From: Phaeotremella fagi
Lineage: Eukaryota; Basidiomycota; Tremellomycetes; Tremellales; Phaeotremellaceae
Length of the DNA stretch: 64,000 bases
Assembly (NCBI GenBank): GCA_001599715.1
Contig: BCHU01000010.1
Location: forward strand, 62,001-126,000
Reading direction: 5' to 3'
Shown one piece after another: positions 47,344 to 58,800 of this stretch (the stretch's first letter is position 1; every line of letters starts with the position of its first letter). Position numbers and translations under genes: made by a program. The notes under the pieces were generated by a model, which ran no database searches, was not told where the DNA came from, and was given only the letters and a program-made list of their open reading frames with translations.

Positions 47344-49883
47344 TTAAACGGGTTCCAGAGGTACAGCGGGCCATGACCATTGATCATTTCCCAATTGCCA
47401 AAAATCTATACCACGCATCAGATAAAATGACTATTTACCACTGAAGGCCATATTGCTCACTAACCTTTCTCGAAATTCGCATAAGAAGAAGTATCAAGGA
47501 ATCCATCTGTCCCAAGTTCGCTTGGTACTGTTACTGTTTGAAGAGATTGAGATAAAGTTTCCAATCGAGGTAGAGCTGCTGTAGCAACTTCCCATAATGC
47601 TTCACTAGCTGTTTTGATGATTTCAAATAACCGATTGAATTCAGTTTGACTATTTTCTCTCAACTTTCGAGCCAATTCAGATGGTTCAGATGAATGAGTA
47701 ATGATCTTTCGTGTTTCTATGTTAACTCTGGCTAATGTTGTTGCCCATTGGGAGATATGATGGGAAGACCCTTTAGGAAAAGTTAGATAAATCACTGTTG
47801 AAGATGACAGTGAGAACGACGACTTACATGGATTCCAATGTTCAAAATAACTTTCTTCTGTCAACGATCCCACAAAATCTATCGCTTTACTTATCATCTT
47901 TACAAGCATCAAATTGGCTTCTATGTTGGAGGTTTCATCCAAATTGTCATCATAAGCTTTCAAACCAAGTTGACAGATAAGAATCTGTAAAGCGAAATGA
48001 CTAAGATGAAAAGCGGCTTGTCGAAGGAAGAAATTACAGTGTCAATTCAGTTTCAAATACGCAACGAGAATGAGTTTAAAGCAAAAACCTTAACTTACCT
48101 GCACCTGGTCCAACAAGTTTCGGAGGGTTGTTCGATGGAAGAAGCCCTTCATAAATATTCAACAACTCCATATTGGCTCGAACCAAGATTCTTTGTTTTT
48201 CATTCTCCGATTGACAATCTCCAAATTCAGTGGCTAAAGTGAAAGGAAGTAATAAATCGAGAATTTTGGATAATCTACAAGTAGCGACGAAACTTGTCAT
48301 AGTCGAAATGTCGTCGACATTAAGATTGTCATCTTCAACAGCGTTCGGACCCCAATCGTCGTCATCTAAAGTAGGTAGACGGGTTGAGAAAGAGCTTGAT
48401 TGCATTAATTGAGGTCTTCCGTAGACGAACGCGTTCCTAGTTGAAATATGAAGGTTTGAAGGTCAGTTGGGATTGTTTAGGGATGCCCAGTGAGTTTGAA
48501 CTTACCATTTATCTAGGTTGTGTAACGCCCACCATATACGTTTTCGTACTGATCTTTCCCATTGTGGTAATCTCCATCTCGTACAATCACGATGAAGTCC
48601 TAAAAGTTGAGCTAAGGCTATTGCCTAAAATAAAATTTGGTTAAACGGCGATTCCTCATCTGAATGACAGTAGTATATTTACCCTACCAATTTCAATCTG
48701 ATTACCACCAGGATTATAAACAGGTCTCCCATAAAGATTAATCAAGACAACTTGTAAAGTCGTTAAACGAGATCTAGTATATTCAACATCCATGAGATGA
48801 TGAACCAATTTCCAAAGTTTTCTAGTTAGATCCTGAGAATTCGGGAGATGGACACTGGCGAACGCCAGAATGGTTGCCAGAACGGAATGAGGAAAGTTAC
48901 CGGCACCTTGCCAACCTGCTATCGCCCCTTGAAGACGGACACGATTAACGACTGGAAGAGCTGGAGCTACTCTTTCGATAAAACTATGGCGAGTTAGAAT
49001 AAGGTTTTTATGATTCAGTCAACTTTTCAACTGACATTTGTAAAAGTTTAGCGGGGAGAGTTGGATCAAGTCCAGTGAGTAATTCCATGACTGACCCATA
49101 AATCCTATCGCCTGTTATAGCGTTTTCTGAGAATCCATAAACTCCAGAGATGTTTCGTACGAAATAAGCGGGATTATCATCCCCAGCTACCTGACGAAAT
49201 TGTAATTTCTGTCTTGTATCGGCGTCGATAGGGGGATTCGAAGGGGATCCACTATGACTCATCATTGGAGAATTCAATGAAATGTTGAACCACGCGTTGT
49301 GACCTTCAGAATATTAGTATTTATGCGAAGACAATTGGGTAGGACAGGACGAACCGAGATAATGCGATTCTTCTTGATCGTTGTTTTCTAGATCCAGGGA
49401 ATCGTAATGACAATCTATCTATCAGTTTTCAAGTCAGTTTCAGTCAATGGATTTGGTGAATGGAGATCACAGACGTACGTCGTTTTGAGCAGAGATACGA
49501 TCGAGATCTTTCAACTTCGATAAGAAACGAGAGACGTCGTTGTCGTAACCAGATGATTCAGACTCGTTGGACCTTCGTGAATCGCTGTAAGAGATTGAGC
49601 CTATTGTCATCGACGCTAATGGAGGATGACCGTGATGGAGGGAAGAGGTGGACGGTGTAACAGGAACCGAACCCGATTGAAATCGAGTGGTAGTCATAAC
49701 CCGTCGTCTTTTAGGTGGTGGTTCGTTAAACGTACATAACCTCTTAACTATCTGACATCTAGAACAGGGTTCACCTCTAATGTTTATCACGCAAGATGAT
49801 TTCAATCTTCGACATTGATCACAAGGTCTGTCCTTTTGTGATCTGGGCTGCCTCGGAGATGGGGATTGGGATGATTGAAGCAT
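47344..49883 (-). CDS. Zn2Cys6 transcription factor with fungal_trans-like middle region
   Basis: Regulator of about 700 residues, eight or more exons. Zinc cluster near residue 20: RPCDQCRRLKSSC, then a longer loop VINIRGEP, then CSRCQIVKRLC, followed by basic PPPKRRR. The middle homology region shows RQVAGDDNPAYFV, SFIERVAPALPVVNR, GRPVYNPGGNQIEIGRAIALA and GLHRDCTRWRLPQWERSVRKR followed by IWWALHNLDK, typical of this class (the xylanolytic-regulator-like arrangement). The final exon was inferred from a splice after NFEKG giving DFWQLGNDQWSWP and ending at 47344. It lies beside the amino-acid permease and PLP enzyme, candidate targets by position only. Confidence 0.88.
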
Positions 49884-50209
49884 ATAGGATGAGAATATAC
49901 TGTGATAAACTGACTGATTCTCTCTTCTATGCTGCTATCTGCCTCTTCGATCGGCGCCATTGACATGGGACGGCCGACCGGCCAATTCCTATCATTGACT
50001 TATTTGATTACGTAATAGTGAAAGCCGTTACATTCGACTTCCAGATCGTGGTTTGAATTCTTTGAATAGCCTCTGACAATTGAATCTTCCATAAGACGAT
50101 ACAAAAAGATTCAATATCGCTCAAGCATCTGCGAAAAAAGTTCACCTCAGAGATTGCAATAACTAATCGTATACATTCATTCCCTTTACCCTCCTCCCCG
50201 CTCTACAAT
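49884..50209. promoter_or_regulatory. Upstream region of the Zn2Cys6 gene; RPT4 3' flank
   Basis: Contains CGGCCGACCGG at 49971-49981, an inverted CGG pair (CGG-N4-CCG), overlapping CGGCCAAT (49979-49986). This is a reasonable Zn2Cys6-type site and could serve autoregulation. Confidence 0.4.
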
Positions 50210-52068
50210 CTAAACGGCTTGATAATCCCTAATCGTCAAATCAGTATTCGCTCCAACATCGTCACCAACATCGCACTCACATTGAAGTTTCATGTTTCTT
50301 GGCATCATTTAATTTCCTACATGCCTTCATGAAATCTTCTTGAACGATTGCGTCCCTGTGTTGAATCCAATCAGTTTTCTTATCCATTCTGAGTGAGCCG
50401 AGAACTAACCTGTCCTCTCTTATCGCAAACATTCCAGCTTCTGTACAAACGTTACGTAAATCTGCACCATTAAACCCATCAGAGAGCTAATTCAATTGAT
50501 CAGCACTGCTTCCAAAGTGAATGAATCCTTGACCCACCTTGACAACAGCTTCGTAATCGATATCACCAGATTTGTTGATTCCCTTTGCATGAATTTTTAG
50601 AATCTCCATACGACCTTGTTCGTTTGGTAAAGGAATTTCAATCTTTCTATCTAATCTACCAGGACGTAAGAGTGCTGGATCTAAGGTATCAGGTCTATTT
50701 GTTGCCATGATGATTTTCGTTTTTCCTAGGGAATCGAAACCGTCCATTTGGTTTAGTAGCTATCGTTTGAGGTTAGACAGTGGTTTGTTGAAACTTAATG
50801 ATAGTCTACTTACCTCCATTAATGTACGCTGAATTTCACGATCTGCGGATGTACCGTCTGAAAATCTTCTTCCTCCGATTGCATCGATTTCGTCCATGAA
50901 GATGATACATGGTTCATGTTCTCTGGCATAGGCGAACATTTCTCTGACCAATCTAGCTGACTCTCCGATATATTTATCGACAATCTGGGAATAGTCAGGA
51001 TAGAGTATACAGGGTTGGTAGTAGGTTTGGACTTGACTTACAGCTGAAGAGACAACTTTTAAGAAATTGGTGTTCAACGTTGCTGCTACCGCTCTTGCCA
51101 GAAGAGTTTTACCTGGTACGTTACAGTCAATACGAGTTCAATCGGTTAGTAAGATGACCTACCGGTACCAGGTGGACCATAAAGTAAAACACCTTTTGGT
51201 GGTTTGATACCAACACGCTACAGTGTATCAGCTAACTGTCCAACCCGCCAGACCCAATGACATACCTCAAACAATTCAGGATTAATCAAAGGTAACTCAA
51301 TAACCTCTCTCAACTCTCTGACTTGTTCACCAAGTCCTCCGATACCAGCAAATGAAACTTGACCAGGATCTTCCAACGACATGTTGTATACCTATATAGT
51401 TAGTTTCTGTCGAGTGAAATTGGACTCACCATGGGATCGACTTCTCGGGGCAAGATTCTCATAATTGTAAGTGTGGTCATATCCAATGACACTCTTACAC
51501 CTGCTTTTAGCTACAGTTTGGTTAGCGTTTGTTTCCAGGGATTGGGAAATACCTTTGCAAGTGGTAGTGTTGGACGATATGATACGACATAACGAGGACC
51601 CGATGAAGCTTTGACAATGACTAAAAAGCTCAAGTCAGATCATCTTTCATGAGAATATACCACCCAACTCACATCTCTCATCATCAAGTTGTTTAAGGAT
51701 TTCACCAATAATTTGTCCAACACTTTGTAAAGCTTTAATATCATCTTCAGTTTTATCGAAATCAGTTGATAAAGTTCGTATTCCCATTCGAACTAGAGGT
51801 GATGTAAGTAAAAAATCAGACACAGTGGGGGTCAACGAACTTTTCTTGAGGTTTTCACTCATTTGGGAATGTTCTCTAACTTTCTGTTTGGAGGTGAATC
51901 AGTGGTTCGCTCAATGTTTTGAGTCTTTGGGGAAAAGCTTACAGATCTGTACAACTTCAAGGCATCTACTTTGCCTGGATCCATATCTTTCGGTGGAACT
52001 ATTGTTGGAGCTGGAGCTGAAGTCTCTGAAGGGGGTGGTGCTGTTGATGAAGAAGCTTCTGCTGACAT
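50210..52068 (-). CDS. RPT4: 26S proteasome AAA-ATPase subunit RPT4
   Basis: One of six ATPases in the proteasome base ring; about 390 residues. Walker A GPPGTGKT, Walker [13 protein letters not shown], the RPT4-diagnostic [14 protein letters not shown], pore-loop region [19 protein letters not shown], and Arg-finger block [13 protein letters not shown]. At the 3' end a plain reading would stop at a TGA after KKHETSM; instead GTGAGT starts a 52-nt intron (50229-50280) and a 19-nt last exon (50210-50228) gives DYQAV, corresponding to the DYK-type end of RPT4 orthologues. The N-terminus (residues 1-40) is Ser/Pro/Ala-rich before the coiled coil. Assignment very secure. Confidence 0.96.
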
Positions 52069-52256
52069 TGTGGATGGTTGTTGAATAAGAAGATAGGGGG
52101 GTGGTGTCGAAGTTGAGATGTAAGAGACTGTAGTGACGCGCAGGCGTTATTATGTAAATTTAAATCATCCCCTCATTTAAAATTTCTAAAATTGTAGTGG
52201 TACAATAGTTTGTTTCGCAACAAATTTGGTTGGACAACAACAACAACAACATTTGG

Positions 52257-54411
52257 ATGTTGACGAGATCATCAAGGTTTTTATTCAATTCAACAGCAAT
52301 AAGATCATTATCAACAACAACATATAGAATGTCTTCACCCCTCCCAAACCCCTCACCACCTCACAAACGTCAAAAAACAGACCCCGACCCAATAAAAATC
52401 GACATCCTCAAAACCGATTCCAAGGAAGAACTAGAAATTTCAGAACAACCTGTGAAAGCGCTTTTCGTTGCACCACCTCCAATCCCCTCAACCTCAACGG
52501 CGACAGCGACAGCGAAACAAATTAAGAAAAAAGCTAGAAAACAGAAAAGACCTTTACCTGAACCGTTCTCACCTGCAGATGTGACTTTTCACGATGTCAG
52601 AGATTTTTTGGGATCAGAATATGTTGATGAGGTTTTGGCTCGCGGGGATGGGTCTGAATGGGAAGCTCCGGAGGGGTTGAAACAATGGGAAATTGTTGAA
52701 GCTAACGTTGGAGCTTTTACTGTTTCTGGTAAATACCATTTTCTTAACAGTACAGTTAAACTTATGTTAACGATTATATAGGCGAATCCATGTCTTTATG
52801 GCAACCTTCTGGTTCAACCAAGAAATGGTCAATCATAACTCCTTTCGCTCATCCCGGTGATAAAATCCGTTGTAGGATTTACAAGAACGACAGGTTCTGT
52901 AGTTATGCTGATTTAGTTGAGATCTTGGAATTCAGCGATGAATTCAGAGGTGGTGAAGGGGATCGTAGGAAATTCCCTGAAAATGGATGTAAATATTTTG
53001 GCGAGTGGTTAGTTTACATCCTCGACTTTCTAATCAGACATCGAGACTAATTGAAATTTATTTAGTGGTGGATGTCAATTACAACCTTTACCTTACGAAC
53101 TTCAACTCCAACATAAATTGAAAACAGTTTCATTAGCTTACTCAAGATTCTCCAAACTAGATTCAAAATACCTCCCAACCATTCAACCAACCATAGGAAG
53201 TCCCAAACAATGGGGATACAGGACGAAGATCACCCCTCATTTTGATGCACCGCAGAAATGGGCTCGGGAGGCTTTGGAGAAAAAATCGAATGGGGAGGAA
53301 GGGGCTTTGAATGATGAGGGTGAGAAACGGGAATGGGAATGTAAAGTTGGGTTTGAGAGGAAAGGTCGTCCGGGGGTTATGGACATTGAGGTGGGTTTTG
53401 GATGTTGGGAGGGTTTAGCTGATTTTTAGGAATGTCCTATTGCTACGCCTGTACTTAATTCTCGGATGACTGAGGAAAGGAAGAGAATTAAAGAGTGGGT
53501 CAAGCGCGAAACGACTTTTACTTACCTTAAGCTCCATCATGTCATTCAAGAAAGGTGCAACACTGTTACTGCGAGATTCATTACCCGCCCCCGATCCAAT
53601 CCCAACACTCACTTCACCATTCGACGCCTCAACTCCAATCCTAACCCCAGATCAACATGTAGCAATAACCAACTCCCGCGAATCAGTCTACGAAAGAGTA
53701 GGAAATTTCCTCTTCACATTCACAGCCGGTTCATTCTTTCAAAACAACAATTCAATCCTAATCCCTCTAACCGAATACGTCCGCGAAGCGATTTTCCCCG
53801 CTGATCTCCAAGAACACAAAAAACCAACACATCTAGTTGATACGTATTGCGGATCAGGTTTATTCGGGATAACGCTTTCACCGTTTTTTGAACGGATTGC
53901 AGGGGTGGAGATTAGTAATGATTCTATTGTGGCTGCGAAGAGGAACGCTGCTATTAATGGTTTGGACGAAAGCAAGGCTAGTTGGTTATGTGGCAAGGCT
54001 GAAGAATTGTTTGTTGGGTTACCGAAAGAGGGGTTTGGGGGTGGACACAGTTGTGTGGTTGTTGATGTGGGTTTTTCCTTTGTTCTTATGGGATAAGCTA
54101 ATGAAGTTACTGTACAGCCACCAAGAAAGGGTTGCGATAAACCTTTCTTGGAACAGTTATTGGATTTCCAACCTTTGACTATAGTTTATGTGTCTTGTAA
54201 CGTTCATACGCAAGCTAGGGATGTTGGGTATATCGTTAATGAATCGATTAAGAGATGTTCGGAGGGGACGGGCAAGGAATATGTGTTGGAATCTTTGAGG
54301 GGTTTCGATCTTTTCCCCCAGGTAGGTTTTTCTTTTTTACTTAGGGATGGGGACTGATTCATTGGATAGACTGCTCATGTGGAGAGTGTTGCTGTTTTGC
54401 GATTGGTCTAG
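52257..54411 (+). CDS. TRM2: tRNA (uracil-5-)-methyltransferase TRM2
   Basis: SAM-dependent enzyme making m5U54 in the T-loop of tRNA; about 590 residues, several introns. N-terminal presequence-like MLTRSSRFLFNSTAIRSLST, then a TRAM-like region, CGGCQLQPLPYELQLQHK, GYRTKITPHF, FTAGSFFQNNN, SAM motif VDTYCGSGLFGITLS, VDPPRKGCD, and the catalytic Cys in YVSCNVHTQARDV. The C-terminal exon encodes TAHVESVAVLRLV with stop at 54409-54411. First ATG at 52257; a second in-frame ATG at 52329 (MSSPLPNPSPPHKRQK) would drop the presequence and start just before a basic patch. One intron (near 53498-53550) has an atypical GTCAAG donor but joins KEW to KGATLLLRD as in relatives. Confidence 0.94.
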
Positions 54412-54532
54412 TGGGAACCATAGATAGGGGAGGGGATAGTGGATATGCATTAGATATCATTCGATTCTGTGTACCATTGTAAATCTACACGGGAATGGGA
54501 CTGTATTTGTACGACCCTGAGCCAAACCCCAT

Positions 54533-55055
54533 CTACGATTGATGAGTGGATTCAAAGACTCCAACACCGATAGCAACGACGATAACCAAACCAAGCAGAA
54601 TAAGGAGTATCGTCCACTAAAACCACACTGTATCAACAAAAATTTTCCCCAACCCAAGGACCGACCTTGAAATTCTTGAACCACATCTCCCGTCTAACCC
54701 TCCCAGCAGAAGTTTTAAAAGTCTGCGAACGAATCGTGAGCTCATCTATAGTGTGGAAACACTTGTTAGTATGTAGGAGGGGAGGGAAGGAGAGGGGAGT
54801 ACCAGATTTAGATTGTAGATTCTCCAACCTCTCACCACGTTCTTGGATAGCTTCAATGTTGGTTCGTAAGATCTCTGTAGTTTCTTGCAGTTCTTTTTGG
54901 ATTTTTTGGATTTTAGGTGGGCCTTAGGGGTGGATTAGGATTTTGATAAGACCTTTTGGGCTTACTTGAACTTGATCTATTTAGTAGATCTTCGGTTGGG
55001 GAATATGGTTCGTTCCTAGTCGTTTCTTTAGTTTGGTTGGGGGTTGGACTTACAT
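54533..55055 (-). CDS. SNC1: R-SNARE, synaptobrevin/SNC-like
   Basis: Small v-SNARE of exocytic and endosomal vesicles, 111 residues, five exons. SNARE motif: IQKIQKELQETTEILRTNIE, AIQERGERLENLQSKS (Arg zero layer), DELTIRSQTFKTSAGRVRRE and MWFKNFK, then the TM anchor WTILLILLGLVIVVAIGVGV and a short lumenal end. The start codon is split: AT at 55055-55054, intron beginning at 55053, and G at 55015, giving MNEPYSPTEDLLNR, similar to the N-terminus of SNC proteins. The last intron ends just before the TM; frame-only readings give a wrong C-terminus. Convergent with TRM2 (121 bp between stops). Other VAMP subfamilies are possible, but length and N-terminus fit SNC best. Confidence 0.88.
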
Positions 55056-55878
55056 TTTTGAAATGGGTTTCCTTTTTTATTTGTTTTTGGGATGACCTTA
55101 TGCAATGGAAAAGAAAAGTACATTTGGTGATCAACGTTTGTTCTTTCATTATTGGTTTTCTGTTTCATGAATCGTCACTAGATTGTTTACCTCCTTATTC
55201 CCTCCTTTCATACCTTGGTATCAAGGGAGTGTCCTTTGATGTTTGTAAGCATTCATGAATATGTATATCGACAGGATGATCATAGTGCATTCGCTAACAT
55301 TTCAAGCAATTCTTTGATGGTTAGCATCACTATGTGCAAGAATGGATTGTTCGACTTTTCGATATCGATAGTATTGGGTTACTTCCAATGGGTGTTTCCA
55401 CCTTCGAGCTAAGTCTCGGTGTTTGCTATAGAGCAACCATCTGCTTCGCTTACACCTTATCACAGTTGAGTTATCCTACACTCTGTTGAATCAAGATATG
55501 AACTAACTCCCATAGCATCTACAAGTACCAGTACCCCCTTCGAGGTCAAGTGCCACAAAGTATTGTGCCTCTAAATTCCGTTTGACTGTGGGGCTCCAAT
55601 GGGATGAAGCTTATACAGCCACGCGTGCAATGTCACCCACAGCCATAGCCATACCATACTCAATTCAACATCTATATCTATCTATCTTCTATTCATCATC
55701 ATCCCCTCCATCCACTTCTCTTAACAACAAGTAATTCACATAGATAGCATACCTTCTATTCAAGTGATTTACTTCCTCTTATATCCCTACACAAACCACC
55801 GTAAGAGTACAACTGAATTCGATCGAGAGAACCAAGTCTTTATCCTCTTTCTCATCCCCCTGATCATCCTTCTTCATC
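55056..55878. promoter_or_regulatory. Divergent promoter region R-SNARE / clathrin heavy chain
   Basis: 823 bp. Contains a TCTATATCTATCTATC stretch (55670-55690) and C/T/A-rich leader before the clathrin ATG. Frames at 54956-55258 and 55215-55412 are unsupported. No defined sites recognised. Confidence 0.45.
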
Positions 55879-58800
55879 ATGGCTGATAAGCCTATCCAGG
55901 TGGGTTCTCCTCCACCATCATCATAGGTAAACGCTAACCCATCCCAACCCCAGTTCACCGAGCATCTTCAGGTTTGTTAGACTCTTTCATCTCAACAACC
56001 AAAACTGATCATAACACAGCTTACCGCTCTCGGTATTCAACCTGCTTCAATCTCTTTCCAAACTCTTACTTTCGAATCTGATCATTTCATCTGTGTGTAA
56101 GTAGATTTATCACATCTAGACCGTTTGTGTTCATCACTCACACCCTCTAGTCGTGAGAATGTTAACGATACCAACCAAGTCGTCATTGTGGATTTAGCCG
56201 ATGCAAACAATGTCCTTCGTAGACCAAGTAGGTCATTCATCTATGTTTTGTCACATACTCAACACTAACCATGTCCACAGTCACCGCTGATTCAGCTATC
56301 ATGCATCCCAAAGAAAAAATCATCGCTTTGAAATGTAAGCCTTAACTCAAACTGATCACTAACATTCCCAGCCGGACGTCAACTTCAGGTTTTCAACTTA
56401 GCGACTAAATCCAAAGTCGGATCTCATCTAATGGATGAGGATGTAACTTTCTGGAAATGGATTTCAGACACTACCTTGGGTATGGTCACTGATAGACAAG
56501 TTTCACATTGGAACGTTATGGGTGGTCAAGCTGGTCCAGTCAAGGTATGTCTAATATTTCGAGAGTGGGAATTCATTTATAGGTCTTTGATCGTCACGCT
56601 TCACTCGCTGGTAATCAAATCATCAATTACCGCGTTTCACCCGATGAGAAATGGCTCGTTCTCGTTGGTATCTCTTCCAACCCCGCTGCTGGTCAACCAG
56701 GTCAGAACGCTTTCAAGATTAAAGGTGCCATGCAACTTTACTCTGTAGAACGTCAAATCTCTCAACCCATCGAAGGTCATGCTGCTGCTTTCGCCACGTT
56801 AAAACAAGATGGTGCGGCAGAAGCATCCAAATTATTCTGTTTCGCTGTTAGAACGGCTACTGGTGCAAAGGTATGTCTGATACAAGTGGATTTCAACTAA
56901 CGATTCCAGCTCCACGTCGTCGAAGTCGGTCACACTGCACCCAACCCACCTTTCCCCAAAAAAGCAGTCGACGTCTTCTTCCCTGCAGAAGCTACCAACG
57001 ATTTCCCAGTCGCCATGCAAGTTTCATCAAAACATGGAATCATCTACCTCGTCACTAAATTCGGTTTCATCCATTTATACGAACTTGAAACTGGTCAATG
57101 TATTTACATGAACCGTATCTCTGGTGAAACTATCTTCACTACCGCCGAATACGAACAGACACATGGTATCATCGGTGTTAACAGGAAAGGTCAGGTTTTG
57201 AGTGTAAGCGTGGATGAAGATACCATTGTTCCATACATTCAACGTAAGTTTTTGTTTAGATTCCAGGGCTGACATTAGAATCACTCAACAACCCCGAATT
57301 GGCAATCAAGCTCGCAACCCGTGCAGGTCTTCCTGGTGCTGACCACATGATTCAACAACAGTACCAGGTTTATATCCAAAATGGTCAATATGGAGAAGCT
57401 GCCAAGATCGCTGCAAACTCTCCTCGTGGTCTTTTAAGAACTCCTCAGACCATTGAGACTTTCAAAAAGTTACCCAACGTTCCTGGAACTCTTTCACCCA
57501 TCTTACAGTACTTTGGTATTCTGCTCGAAAAGGGTGAACTCAACAAGTATGAGAGTTTGGAACTCGCTCGACCAGTTTTACAGCAAGGTAAGAAACAATT
57601 ACTTGAGAAATGGTTAAAGGAAAACAAGGTATGTTTTGATCGCTTGACTCAACTGACACCTAGCTCGAATGTAGTGAAGAACTTGGAGATCTTTGTAGAT
57701 TGACTGACATGACACTTGCGTTGTCTGTCTATCTCCGAGCCAACATCCCAAACAAGGTTGTTGCATGTTTCGCTGAAACTGGACAATTCGACAAGATCGT
57801 TTTATATTCCAAAAAAGTCAACTACACTCCTGATTACGCCCAATTACTTCAACATTTGGTCAGAATCAACCCAGACAAGGGAGCTGAATTCGCTTCTCAA
57901 CTCGTCAACGATGAAGCCGGACCCATGGTTGATCTAGAAAGAGTTGTCGACATTTTCATGGCTCAGAACATGATTCAACAGGCTACTTCATTCCTTTTGG
58001 ATGCTTTGAAGGATAACAAACCTGAACAAGGACCTCTACAAACTAGACTCTTGGAGATGAATTTGGTTAACGCTCCTCAAGTCGCTGATGCTATCCTTGG
58101 TAACGAGATGTTCACTCATTACGATCGACCAAGGATCGCCAACCTCGCTGAAAAAGCTGGTTTGATGCAACGAGTGAGTTGATTCTGATGGTTTGAGCTG
58201 ACTTTAGGCTCTCGAACATTACGAAGATGTTAACGATATCAAACGTGTCGTCGTTCACACTAACTTGTTCAACGCAGAGGTGAGTTTACACGTTGCCGTG
58301 TTGCTGACAACCAGTGGCTCGTCAACTACTTCGGGTCCCTCACCGTCGAACAATCTTTCGCTTGTCTTCAAGAAATGCTCAAGGTCAACATCAGACAAAA
58401 CCTCGCTATCGTCGTTCAAATCGCAACCAAGTACTCTGATCTCCTTGGTCCTGTTAAACTTATCGAACTCTTCGAACAATTTAAGAGTTCAGATGGTCTT
58501 TACTACTATCTCGGATCTGTTGTTAATCTCAGTGAAGATCCTGAAGTTCACTTCAAATATATTCAAGCTGCTACCAGAACTGGACAGATTCGTGAAGTCG
58601 AACGTATCTGTCGAGAAAGCAATCACTACAATCCTGAGAAAGTCAAAAACTTCCTTAAAGAAGCTAAACTCTCTGATCAATTGCCCTTGATCATCGTTTG
58701 TGATAGATACGACTTTGTTCATGATCTCGTTCTCTATCTCTACCAAAACGGTTTAACCAACTTTATCGAGATTTACGTTCAACGTGTCAACTCAGCTCGT

